A DNA stretch of 64,000 bases, taken from NCBI GenBank assembly GCA_951799405.1, contig OX637353.1:6820001-6884000 (forward strand), in the 5' to 3' direction. The notes below the pieces were generated by a model, which searched no databases, had not been told where the DNA came from, and was given only the letters and a program-made list of their open reading frames with translations. Made by a program: the position numbers and the translations under genes. Shown here one piece after another: positions 11,401 through 20,590 of this stretch. Position 1 is the first letter of the stretch; every line of letters starts with the position of its first letter. The stretch is from Agapetus fuscipes. Lineage: Eukaryota; Arthropoda; Insecta; Trichoptera; Glossosomatidae.

Positions 11401-12310
11401 TTGCTTTTACCACAACGCGAAATCATGTCTGATTTCACCCTCCTTGTCGTTCTCGATGGAAATTGAACCCTAACCCGCTTTCTGTCAGTGAACACAAGCA
11501 ATCTACCAACTGTGTATACCGGGCTATTACAATCTTACAACTTATAAAACAAACATCTCTAGAGCTTTTATCAAAGTAAACATTAAAATTATTGCTTTTG
11601 GAGAAAGAAATGCCCATAAATTTTACTTGTGAATAATTTTAAATGTCTCTCATGCAGTTCGTAATTTAGTCCTTTTTCCATTTTTTTTAAATCACGGGGC
11701 TACCCTTTGCAAGGATTCCCTCGTTTGATATTCAGTTCGCATAATACCATGCCACCGATAGCAAGTATAAGACCCTTTTGCGAATTCTGAAATCTAATTT
11801 TTTATCGGCCAGCGCGGGGTGACAAAATTATTACGGGCCCGACAAAATTAAATGGCGGTAATTCAAATTTCTGCGTCCACGTAAAACGTTCAATTTACAA
11901 GATTCTAGACAGAAAGTGTCGAAGAGTAAATATCTCAGCGCTATTTTCTTTATGTTAGTCCTTTTCCTTTTTACTGCTGAATATCTAGGTTTTCTTCATT
12001 TTTTTTAAACGTTTTTCTGTTCTAAACAATACCACTGTTATTCTCAAGCAGCACAACCATGACTCATCCGCAGCGTACAGTAAATTTTCCATACAAAAAA
12101 TCGAAGATCCCTAGATTAACAATGGATCAAATGTTGTGTGAGTTGCACTGTTTGAATCCATTGTTTTCCATTGCATCGAATTGCATTCAACCGACACTTA
12201 GAGTAAAAAAAATAGAAAGAAAACATTTTTTTTTTTTTATATTTTGTTTGATGCTTGTGAGTCCTCGTCATACAAATCCTATACAGAAGCAAGAAAATTG
12301 CGATCTGTAC
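11401..12310. other. Intergenic, nothing recognised
   Basis: A moderately GC-rich patch at 11690-11880 (includes CCAGCGCGGGGTGAC) has no ORF. The remainder is AT-rich. Confidence 0.45.
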
Positions 12311-12544
12311 CCTTAGTACGAGTTGCAAAACTAGAGTAAAGTAAATTGTACGGAAAGTATAAAAGAGTGATTTCCCCCAAAATCTGTCGTTTTTGTTTCT
12401 TACACTTTATGGTCTTAGCAAAAAAGTTAAAGTGATGAATAAAATTAAGTTCAAATAAACAAAAACGGCAGATTTTGGGGAAAACCACTCTTTAATACTT
12501 TCCGTAAACTTTACTTTACTTAAGTTGTGCAACTCGTACTCAGG
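12311..12544. mobile_element. Family G foldback MITE, copy 1
   Basis: 234 bp. Starts CCTTAGTACGAGTTGCAAAA and ends GCAACTCGTACTCAGG, its near-perfect inverse. The inner arms CAAAATCTGTCGTTTTTGTT and AACAAAAACGGCAGATTTTG also pair around a short spacer with TTACACTTTATGGTCTTAGC. The ORFs at 12116-12328 and 12279-12488 fall in or across it and are not genes. A second copy is at 60.25 kb. Confidence 0.85.
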
Positions 12545-12551
12545 ATACAGC

Positions 12552-12775
12552 ACTATGGATAATTGGACAAGGCGTTGGTACTTTGACTAACACATATGTA
12601 CTTAAAACAAGTCAGCACTGGTTCGATTCCTCTCTTGACAAAACTTCTTGACGATAGTTTTGACCTTGTGTTAAAAGATGTCATTGGGTAGCTTTAAATG
12701 AATAATTAAATAAATAAAAATCCATGAATAATGGCCAGGACAAAAGAAGTGGGTGCATAAAATTATTTCCTCGAA
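12552..12775 (+). mobile_element. SINE-E, copy 1
   Basis: tRNA-like start with B box TGGTTCGATTCC, then CTTGTGTTAAAAGATGTCAT, and a 3' end ATGGCCAGGACAAAAGAAGT. The copy at 61.2 kb shares TTCAAAAGATGCCATTG and TGGCCAGGCAAAAAAGG, which defines the family. Confidence 0.6.
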
Positions 12776-13055
12776 TTTATTTTTACGCAAGAGCGACGGT
12801 ATTTATATCATGTAAAATTATGAAACTGAAATGAAAATAAATGTAGAAAACGTAGCCTCTTTTAAAAAATTTAACATACGTTTTGTAAAACAAACCGGCT
12901 TACAAAAAATAGAAAAAACTTAATAAGTAATTAGTAAATTAATGCGTTAGGCGTGTGCCTCCAGGTAGGTGCAAAAACCTTTTATTTTTAAGTACCAGCC
13001 AGGCAGTCCGGTTGAAGAGTTAATTGATTGGATTTTGTGTTCTAAAGACCTTTAC

Positions 13056-13182
13056 CCCAAATATAAAACTAAACCAAAGCGTTTTACCAAAAAATGTGTA
13101 AACCAAAACGGTCAGTACACGTTCTGCTCTAGTTTTCATACATCTTTTGTTTGAGTATAAAACGCAATTTATTATACTTGGA
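13056..13182. mobile_element. Family D foldback MITE, copy 2
   Basis: CCCAAATATAAAACTAAACC at the left, TTTGAGTATAAAACGC then TTATACTTGG at the right. Internal AGCGTTTTACCAAAAAATGT resembles the other copies. Left flank TTAC. Confidence 0.65.
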
Positions 13183-13525
13183 GTTCGGGAGGTATTATCG
13201 TGACACGGCCTTTAAAAGCTCACGAAACATGATTAATATGGCTGGACGTGATTTTCACAAGAGGTTGTTGAACATGCGGATCAACAATGGAAGTCCCTGT
13301 AGCCTCGGGCACTCTTCATAACGTGGATTAGGAAAATTTACAACGATTTATAATTACTCGTTTCGTGGTGTTGTGAAATGAAAAACGTAATTTATTTTGG
13401 TGTATTTAACATGTAAAAAGAAAACCATTTTTTTAACTTCAGTTTTCTTCTGATTTGCTATTTTTTTTCACTATTTGAATTAATAAATCATAAATTGACA
13501 ATATCACCATATAATACCCGTATCT
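13183..13525. other. Intergenic, nothing recognised
   Basis: About 340 bp of unique-looking DNA between two repeats. Confidence 0.45.
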
Positions 13526-13560
13526 AGCCAGGCAAAAATGAGTTAGTGAATTATATTCCT
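13526..13560 (+). mobile_element. SINE-E 3'-end fragment
   Basis: GCCAGGCAAAAATGAGTTAG and TATTCCTCTTC match the 3' end of the copy at 61.2 kb. Confidence 0.45.
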
Positions 13561-13611
13561 CTTCACAAGATTACTTTTGAAAAAATACCAGATTGCTTTT
13601 CTAATAATTTA

Positions 13612-13755
13612 AGTTACAAAAATGTATTGGCATTTGGGCTCATATTTAATGCATGCCCGCAAGCAGACTTTGCAACTTCTGCCGCCTTTCCCTGAAACCA
13701 CAGGGGCATTAGCAAATGTGAACCAAGTTTTTACAGCAAGGGGAGTCAATTTCAT
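13612..13755 (-). mobile_element. Family F repeat, internally deleted
   Basis: CAAAAATGTATTGGCATTTG (3' end) is followed by AATGCATGCCCGCAAGCAGA, then directly by TTTGCAACTTCTGCCGCC and CAGGGGCATTAGCAAA. About 85 bp of the centre is missing. Confidence 0.75.
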
Positions 13756-13921
13756 TTCAAACTATTAGTCAATATAAATTGAATATTATGGTTTTTCATG
13801 GAAATTCATCCTAAGTTGTCGTGCAGAAAGGGTGGCTCTTAAAGATGTTGGCGACGACGCCAGAAAAACGTCTAGAATAATACAAGCTCTCTCATTTTTA
13901 AAGTTGTAATATGTATGTTAA

Positions 13922-14072
13922 GGATGGTTTTTATTTTTTCAGGATTCAGATAAAAAACGCCAGAATAGCTTTACTTGTAATTTTCACTGAAAGTAAATAG
14001 CCTATTTGAAAATGCTATGGTAGCTATGGTAGATTTCTTGATAAATAGACGTCAGATAAAAAAAAACCATCC
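13922..14072. mobile_element. Small TIR element (putative MITE)
   Basis: GGATGGTTTTTATTTTTTC at the left faces GATAAAAAAAAACCATCC at the right, giving ~14-bp imperfect terminal inverted repeats on a 151-bp element. No target duplication is evident and there is one copy only, so chance pairing of A/T tracts is possible. Confidence 0.4.
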
Positions 14073-14545
14073 AAATACTTTCAAAGTTTTCGTAATATAA
14101 AACACAATAAATTGATCAAAATGAACTTCTACGATATACTAACTTTCCAAAGTAATCGAAAAATAAATCGAAATTGAAGTTAAAGTTAAAAACACATTAA
14201 AGTTTGACATCGCGTCTAGACGGGGTTGCATTACTCGCCGAGTCCTTTAGGGTAGAAAATTAGAAAAGCGTAGCCGGCTAATAAAGGCAATGAATAAGTT
14301 GACTCCCTCCCGATTAGACAATGCATTAGTGCTGCTCAATTGGTCGGAGATATTGTTTGACAATATTTGAGGTCGCTAGATTCAAAAAGTTTTGTGCTCA
14401 GCATTGGCGAAGGATGATTTTTTGTAGAATGATTGAGAAAAATACCACGTACATTTCAAGTCCATGACAAAAAAAAAAGTTATTATTTGTTGAAAATAAA
14501 TGTCTGCCTTAGCGATTCATAAAATACTGATGTTTAATATATTTT
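14073..14545. other. Intergenic, nothing recognised
   Basis: No repeat or coding match seen. An A run is at ~14466. Confidence 0.45.
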
Positions 14546-14742
14546 CTAAGTTGCAAAAATGTATTTAAATTTAAGGCCCATATAAATGCATGCTCACAAG
14601 AAGACCTATGTAACAATAAGTTCGAACTCATACGTACATAATTTGTACGTGTACTAGCAAAAAAACAAACCTCATATGAAATAGACTTGCTCGAATTTAT
14701 TCGTGTCTGCTTGTAAACATGCATTCATAATGAATCCTAAAT
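14546..14742. mobile_element. Family F copy in inverted (head-to-head) arrangement
   Basis: The left part reads antisense (AAGTTGCAAAAATGTATTTA, AATGCATGCTCACAAGAAG). The right part reads sense (TTCGTGTCTGCTTGTAAACA, TGCATTCATAATGAATCC). It is either two 5'-truncated copies inserted head to head or an inversion inside one copy. Confidence 0.6.
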
Positions 14743-14869
14743 GATAATAATAATAATATATAATATTTTTTAGTGTTGATCTGTTAACACAGTGAAAGTC
14801 CATTTTTATAAATATTTAAAAATATAAATGGTAAAACATTGTTTTAATTCACTTTATTTTATTTGTTTA

Positions 14870-14909
14870 TCCTCGAATATTTTCGCCTAATGAGGCATCT
14901 TCAAGAGCA
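14870..14909 (-). ncRNA. Hammerhead-ribozyme-like motif, left palindrome arm
   Basis: Same fold as the motif at 15157-15196 but on the other strand. The one mismatch between the arms changes the 3' strand of stem I from GAGCA to GAGGA, so stem I is weakened here. Confidence 0.4.
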
Positions 14910-15156
14910 GAATGGTTACAAATATATTTTTATAAAATAATTTTCAAAACAATTTTCAAAACAACTTTTTTTCCCAAAACAAAAGCAAAATTCATAGACA
15001 AAATTTTTTTTTTATAAACACAAATGTAAGATTCAAAAATGCATCATTGTTAGGTATAATGAAAATTATTATTTTAATTAATTAATATTTGGGAAAAAAA
15101 GTTGTTTTGAAAATTGTTTTGAAAATTATTTTATAAAAATATATTTGTAACCATTC

Positions 15157-15196
15157 TGCTCTTGAAGATGCCTCATTAGGCGAAAATATTCGAGCA
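15157..15196 (+). ncRNA. Hammerhead-ribozyme-like motif, right palindrome arm
   Basis: Order: TGCTC (stem I), TTGAAGA (core, with C3 replaced by T), T, GCCT-CATT-AGGC (stem II), GAAA, self-complementary AATATT (stem III), C17, GAGCA (stem I, perfect partner of TGCTC). It departs from the consensus at C3 and by one extra base between A9 and stem II. PLEs are known to carry hammerhead motifs with very short stem III; activity here is inference. Confidence 0.45.
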
Positions 15197-15260
15197 TAAA
15201 CAAATAAAATAAAGTGAATTAAAACAATGTTTTACCATTTATATTTTTAAATATTTATAA

Positions 15261-16417
15261 TAATATATGCTTATTCCAGCTTAGTCATGTGGAGGGTGCA
15301 ATACACGACCAGCCATAAAAAAAATAATACATCAATAGAAAAAGTACATAGAAAAATACAAAAATGAAGAAACATTAAAATATGTGATGAAATTTAAGAG
15401 AAAAAAGAAAAAAACAAAATATACAGTTAAACAGTGAAAGAAAAAAAAAATACATAATCATTGTACATTGGAATATTAGGAACATAAATAAACAGGGAAA
15501 AAAGGTTACGTAAGCTTCAAGTTCCTTGCCCAATGACGCCATATGCCCAACTTCCATAATAAACCTTACCCACTTAGGTTATAGATTTAATACTAATTTA
15601 GTAATCCATTTTTTGAAGTCACGCTCTATGTGTAGCTTAGTTGTGCACTACAGTTGGTTTACGTGTTTCGTTCGATACTAAAAATAAAACAGAGATCTTT
15701 TATTTTCATTTCTATATGTAAGCACATTTCTAATAACTTTGTAAGCGAACCTTATTTTAAAAGGGCACCCAAAGGGAATCAATTTATTAGACCCCTGCGC
15801 CACTGGACTTCAGCATCATCATTAGATTAAGCCAAAGTCCCTCACCCCATTATTTATCTAAGTCTAGACTCAGACAATGCCTCAATCTTTTTAAAGTTGA
15901 TGCTGATTTGTTTTTATTTAAACTTGAGATTTAAAGAGATTTAAAGATAAACTCACTCAAAGAACGTTAAACAGATTTCAAAAAAAAAAAAAAACGAAGA
16001 AAAAAAAAAAATAACATTTTGCGAGTATATAGCAGTAGATATAATCAAATTGGTTACAAATTTGCATTTCATAATCATTATCATCTCAGTACGGTAACGC
16101 AGGGTTGATTTTAGTACATTGACTTTCATCGTTACCATAAAGCTGCTTTTAAACCATTTCTTATACATACCTACAATGGAGTACAAAGAATTGCATACCT
16201 TTTTCTAATCAATTTTGTGCACTCTAAAGAAACAAAAAACAGAAAATCTGTAAAATGGCTGCACAGATTTCAGTCATTCGCCATTTCGTTTATTTAATCA
16301 GTTCATTCTTAACTCGGTCTTCCATTTCAACGCTTGCATTATTTTTTAACAAACTTAAAACAAGGTTTATTGTGAGAATGACTCAATTTAAAAATATTAA
16401 TATTTTTAAGGGTTTGG
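15261..16417. other. Intergenic, A-rich
   Basis: Purine-rich tracts at 15979-16013 and 15330-15450. The minus-strand ORFs here are poly-Phe/Lys translations of A/T runs. Confidence 0.45.
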
Positions 16418-16560
16418 TGGTTTACACAGTGAAAGTCCATCGTATATTAATTAAATAAACAAAGTTTTAATTCACATTTATCTTTTTTATTTTTGTCTAG
16501 CACTTTCACCTACAAGGCATCATCAGGACAACATATTAATAAAATTAATAATTAAAATAA
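16418..16560 (-). mobile_element. Penelope-like element tail, 5'-truncated
   Basis: Minus sense: hammerhead-like motif, then GTGAATTAAAACTTTG and ATGGACTTTCACTGTGTAAA. The last segment is shared with the palindrome at 14.78 kb and the AATTAAAAC part with the tail at 26.1 kb, so these loci are one family. Confidence 0.65.
16493..16531 (-). ncRNA. Hammerhead-ribozyme-like motif, best core in the window
   Basis: Minus sense: TTGTC (stem I), CTGATGA (exact core), T, GCCT-TGT-AGGT (stem II closed by a G-U pair), GAAA (exact), GTGC, then T16.1/A17 and GACAA, which pairs perfectly with TTGTC over 5 bp. Stem III would have only two base pairs. One extra U sits between A9 and stem II. All invariant core bases are present. 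Cleavage activity is untested. Confidence 0.5.
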
Positions 16561-17000
16561 AATAAAAATACTCAACTAATTTCACGTTGTTTTGATTGCA
16601 AAAGCATGAATCTAACCTTCTTATTTCAGAAACTATTTCGTATATACTTTTACAGTCAGTCTTTTATTTTGCAAATTTTATTTATTTCGTAAAAACCTAT
16701 TCATCATTTTGTACATACCTATAGGTTTATACATATGTATTTGTCTGTACAAATCCTTGTTTGATGTTTAGTAAAACAAAAATACAAACATCATTCGAAC
16801 ATTTCACTTTACTTGACATATGTATGTACAGATTTCGCTCAGGACTGGCAGCCTTCAGGTACCTACATATATTTACTCCGAGCAAGTTTCCTCGACTTGA
16901 GCCTTATCTCCCGAGTTGTCGTGAATTGTGACGTCAGAAGACGCAAAAAAACGTATTTCCTGGCGATATGCGCGCCTGGAGATAGCGGGCAGATCCTGTA
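16561..17000. other. Intergenic, GC-richer patch
   Basis: 16840-17000 is richer in GC than its surroundings (GCGATATGCGCGCCTGGAG). It is single copy in the window with no convincing ORF. Confidence 0.4.
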
Positions 17001-17152
17001 CCCCAATTGAAAATCGTTACGTGTAAACTCAATCATAGCGTTTTACAGAAAATGAATAAAAAACTAAAACACTCATTAGAGCCGCTTTTTTAGTTAGAGT
17101 ATTTTTTTGGGAAACGCTATGGTGGAGCTTAAACACAATATTGTATACTTGG
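17001..17152. mobile_element. Family D foldback MITE, copy 3
   Basis: Left: CCCCAATTGAAAATCG and AAACTCAATCATAGCGTTTT. Right: AAACGCTATGGTGGAGCTTA and GTATACTTGG. The two halves are complementary around AACACTCATTAGAGCCGC. Flanked on the left by GTAC. Confidence 0.7.
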
Positions 17153-17989
17153 TGACCTGTTTGACGTTTTACGACGCTGAACATTTGGAACGGTTCGAGC
17201 ATACCCCGTGTGGTGGCATACAATAAAATAATCAATATACAATACTATAGACCACAGTATTTTCAACATGAAACTGGAACGCAGTAATGCTACACTTTTT
17301 TTGCACGATAAATTAGAAGAAAAAACGCTAAACTGACTTTAGCAAATCTCAGGACACTTGAATGTGGCTGGCAGAGGTATACATAATCAAGAAAATTTCA
17401 TAATTAAAACAATGTGAAAACCTTTTGTAGATACTTCACGCAAAATGGTAAATTCCAATAATAAAGTAACAGATTATAAAGGTCATTTCAAATGATTGCA
17501 ACAAAACCTAAGAATTAAATTATAAATATTCATTTCAAACATCACAAAATCTTAATCATGTATCTAATCGGGCGATGTATAGTTACTGTATTTTGGAATA
17601 AATTTATTTTCTCCACAGAGAGCTTAAATCCCTTAAATTACCTCACAATCCCCAAAGGAAGGTTAAATGGATACGCGAGCCAAATTGTCTAGAAATTCCA
17701 GAGAATTACTATTAGTTGATCGTCTCTCTGGAAGAACCCAACTGGATTCCCTCTCTTGATGCAGCAGTGTTCCTTGGTTTACTGGAACAAGCGGTGTAGC
17801 AAAGTTATTGGTGAATTTGAAGATATCATGGTGTTTTATAATATGTACGTACTGTAAATGTCATCTTGCTACAGTCAGTTTGCCAGAAACAAAATTGAGA
17901 CGAACCATCAAAAATAAATTCCCAAACATTGGTGGCAATTTCTATTTACTAAATAATAATAATAATAATTGGACAATTTGTACCTATAC
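17153..17989. other. Intergenic, nothing recognised
   Basis: Ends with a short (AAT)n microsatellite at about 17951-17970, directly before the hairpin at 17990. Confidence 0.45.
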
Positions 17990-18025
17990 AGCGCCGTTTA
18001 GTGGCACTAGCCACTAAACGGCGCT
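17990..18025. repeat. Perfect 16-bp hairpin
   Basis: AGCGCCGTTTAGTGGC, loop ACTA, then the exact reverse complement. It is GC-rich in an AT-rich setting. It may be the two TIRs of an almost completely deleted DNA element; no second copy was seen. Confidence 0.8.
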
Positions 18026-18154
18026 TTAATATATTTTAATTTAACTCCAATTTCTTATGACATAAACAATCGTTTTAGTTGTCGTAGAAGAATTAAAATA
18101 GGAAACACCTTCTTTATAAAGTAAAAATCATTTGGATTAGAACACACTAAGCAT

Positions 18155-18275
18155 TCACCAATCCTAGGAACACTCTTCTTAGGCCTTATTTACACATAGA
18201 CTTGTTTTTTTAAATTGAATATACCCTTCTAAGCGCTAGTGAGGCCTAAGGGAAGTGTTAGTAGGCTTTGTAAAT
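18155..18275. repeat. Imperfect inverted repeat (possible MITE)
   Basis: CCTAGGAACACTCTTCTTAG with GCCTTATTTAC faces GGCCTAAGGGAAGTGTTAGT with GTAAATAC further right. Pairing is interrupted. No second copy was seen. Confidence 0.35.
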
Positions 18276-18624
18276 ACGGCGCTATTAATAAGCAGAAGAG
18301 CCTTTGAAGTTAAGTAGATGCATCTTTGTATTCTCCTCTTGCATCATTTTCACCTGAGATGCACTCAGCGTAAAATAACAACCCTTCAAATAATGATGCG
18401 CACGTGACAATATAACAACATAATCATTATTTTCACCATATGACGTCACAGCTTCATATATCTGGATCAACTTCAGTGTAAAAAAACAAGAACAAGAGAA
18501 ATTGACATGACGTTTTATAAAAACTTGTAAAATTTAAAATAGCATTAATTAACCCGTAAAATAATCTTCGATTTGTAAGAATCTAACTTGTAAGAATGTA
18601 ATCTTGGATAGTTAGAATTTGGAA

Positions 18625-18722
18625 ATTATTTTCATCTGAAATTTGGATTTTATTTTCTAGGTTTGCAAGCAGCATGTGTAGCACAAACTTACAAGTGTCT
18701 GCTGGTTGACATGAATTTAATT
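18625..18722 (+). mobile_element. Family F repeat, 5'-truncated
   Basis: CATCTGAAATTTGGATTTTA, AAGCAGCATGTGTAGCACAA and AAGTGTCTGCTGGTTGACAT match the 3' half of the family. Confidence 0.65.
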
Positions 18723-18723
18723 T

Positions 18724-18828
18724 AAAAAAAAAAAAAAAAAAAAACGCAACTAAGCTACACATATACTGTAACTTCTTGCCGCGTTATCCCCGAAGGGGTC
18801 GCATGTGGCGAGTTGTACCTTTTTTTTT
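18724..18828 (-). mobile_element. SINE-A 3' fragment with A run
   Basis: A 21-A run (18724-18744), then CGCAACTAAGCTACACATAT, AACTTCTTGCCGCGTTATCC and GAAGGGGTCGCATGTGGCGA, the antisense of the SINE-A 3' end. In sense orientation the element ends ...AGTTGCG followed by a T run. Confidence 0.8.
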
Positions 18829-18978
18829 ATTTAAAAATTTAATTAAATTTAATTTAAAATAATTTAAATTAATATATATATTAATATTAATATAAATATA
18901 TAATTAATATATAATAAAAAAAAAAATTAATTTAAAATAAATTTAAATTTAATTTAAATCTTAAATTTCTATATATAC
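18823..18978. repeat. AT-only low-complexity block between direct repeats
   Basis: About 156 bases almost free of G and C, built of AATTTAA, ATATAT and ATTAAT motifs. It is flanked by TTGTACCTTT at 18813-18822 and again at 18979-18988. This could be expansion inside a repeat or an insertion with a 10-bp duplication. Confidence 0.6.
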
Positions 18979-19027
18979 TTGTACCTTTAATTGTAGATTA
19001 AATATAGAATCTATAAGCTATCCACTT

Positions 19028-19240
19028 ATAATCTAAGTTGCAAAGATATACTAACATTTCAAAAGCATGCCCACAAACAGGCACGTGTAAGTTCGCGCTT
19101 ACTAATGCTGCATGAGTACTAACAGTTAAAATACAAACCTCAAATGAACCTTAACCCTGAAGCAGCGGTGGCATTGGTAAAGTAAGCCATATTTTACAGT
19201 ATGGTTTGTTAGCATAATACTGACCTATAAGCCAATGAAT
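19028..19240 (-). mobile_element. Family F interspersed repeat, copy 8
   Basis: TAATCTAAGTTGCAAAGATA, GCATGCCCACAAACAGGCAC, GTAAGTTCGCGCTTACTAAT and CCTGAAGCAGCGGTGGCATT in antisense order. Nearly full length. Confidence 0.8.
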
Positions 19241-19659
19241 GTATGAAATATAAGATAAAAATAGTATGAAAAGTAAAATAGCACCACATCTGAACGTTTC
19301 AGTTTCAATATATTTTTGCTTCAATTATATGCTCTAGTAACTAAGTAAAGGTTTATACTTGGGAGTACAGACCGGAAGTTATCCCCACCCACATCCACAA
19401 AACTAGAATTTTGAATTGTACTCTCTCAAAACTTTTGTGAAATTTTTGCAAACGTGGATGAAAAATTCAGTACATTTTTGATGCAGTTTCAAAGTTTTCA
19501 AATTCATATGAATGGGGTCGTTAACAATGTTTATAGGTTCGTTATGGAAATGTTAAAAAAATATATGTTTTTTTAGAAATATTACTTAAAAATGCCGCTG
19601 ATTGTTCGAAACTAAAAAAAAACGGCTTTTAAAGGCATATTAAATATGAGGGAATTAAA
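19241..19659. other. Intergenic; possible family D end
   Basis: GTTTATACTTGGGAGTACAG at ~19350-19370 resembles the right terminus of the family D MITE, but no partner was seen. Otherwise nothing recognised. Confidence 0.35.
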
Positions 19660-20345
19660 AATGTCCATTTAAAATCTGTGGTACAGAAAAAGCTAAGTAA
19701 AAATACTAGTCGTGGTGGATTAAATAATGCACTAAGTAACAAAGTGCACAGGAATGCGGAGCCTTTTATATTGGTCAAACCAAACGCAGCATTAACACCC
19801 GGTTGAAGGAACATATTGGTGCAGTTAAGGAGAATAACCCGAACAAGTCTGCTATTTGTGAAAATTAACAAAAAGGGGTGAATCATCTTATCAGATTTGA
19901 TAAAACAAAGAATCTATAGAAATATATATATAACTATATCTAAAGAAAGATTTCTCATCCCCCGACTTGTGAAGGAAGCAATCGAAATACACAGGCACCC
20001 CAACTTCAACAGAGATGACAGCTACAAACTTTCCAGTATATGGAGGCCAGTACTAACTTCAATGATCCACCCTTTCATTAATCGGACGATTTCACAAGAA
20101 GACATAATATCGTCCTTCTGTACAACTGGGGCTACAGTGTCATCTATGGATGTATCTCCGAAGGTTAATAAAAATATGTACCTACAACCTTCGGCCTTGA
20201 TCAAACAAAAATAATTCAACTGTTCGTGGTTCCTCCTTGTAGAGAACACACGTCTTATGAAGACGTCGGATATGACTCCGACGAAACGTAGAGAAAATCG
20301 TCCTTCTCTTTTGCACGGTCAGTGAAATCCGTTTTTTCATTCTTT
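19660..20345 (+). pseudogene. Penelope-like element 3' end: broken GIY-YIG endonuclease
   Basis: Reading frames broken by stops and shifts give, in order, a linker (KKLSKNTSRGGLNNALSN), the GIY-YIG core (CGAFYIGQTKRSINTRLKEH) with its catalytic Tyr and Arg region, NHLIRFDKTKNL, and the distal part KERFLIPRLVKEAIEIHRHP followed by NFNRDD. These are typical of the endonuclease domain at the C terminus of PLE polyproteins. The reverse transcriptase part is absent (5'-truncated insertion). The distal 105 codons (19897-20214) remain open. Downstream, 20256-20290 has GAAGAC, a GTCGG/CCGAC stem and GAAACGTAG, a degenerate hammerhead-like tail. Confidence 0.8.
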
Positions 20346-20362
20346 AAAAAGTAACAAAGTGG

Positions 20363-20590
20363 TCTATATAATCTGAAATAATCTATAATCTAAGCTGCAA
20401 AGATAAATTGGCATTTAAATTTCATATTCAATGCACGGCCGCAAACAGACACGTGAAAGTTCGCGCTCACATTATTTACAAATTCAAATCCAAACCTCAA
20501 ACCTCCCTGAAACAAGGGTGACATTGGTAAAGTGAACCATTTTTTACAGTATAGGTGGTCAGCTTCATACCAACCTATTATTCAAGGACA
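20363..20590 (-). mobile_element. Family F interspersed repeat, copy 9
   Basis: Begins with the repeated tail motif AATCTATAATCTAAGCTGCA and contains GGCCGCAAACAGACACGTGA, CTCCCTGAAACAAGGGTGAC and GGTGGTCAGCTTCATACCAA. It inserted just downstream of the PLE fragment. Confidence 0.8.

Larger units (their letters stand above)
14783..15260. mobile_element. Inverted pair of Penelope-like element tails (large palindrome)
   Basis: Arms 14806-14978 and 15088-15260 are each 173 bp and, by eye, reverse complements with a single mismatch. The loop is 109 bp. Each arm contains TGCTCTTGAAGATGCCTCAT and AGGCGAAAATATTCGAG, the hammerhead-like PLE signature. The left arm (minus sense) continues to ATGGACTTTCACTGTGTT, the same 3' extension seen in the copy at 16.4 kb. 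The right arm stops before it. No coding sequence is present. Confidence 0.75.

Noticed and set aside
11144..11473. 109-codon ORF
   Set aside because: Lies in the SINE-A body; the same translation fragments appear in the other SINE-A copies.
12116..12488. Minus-strand ORFs of 70 and 69 codons
   Set aside because: They overlap the family G foldback MITE.
18724..18744. 21-A run as a LINE tail
   Set aside because: It directly abuts the antisense 3' end of a SINE-A fragment, so it belongs to that element.
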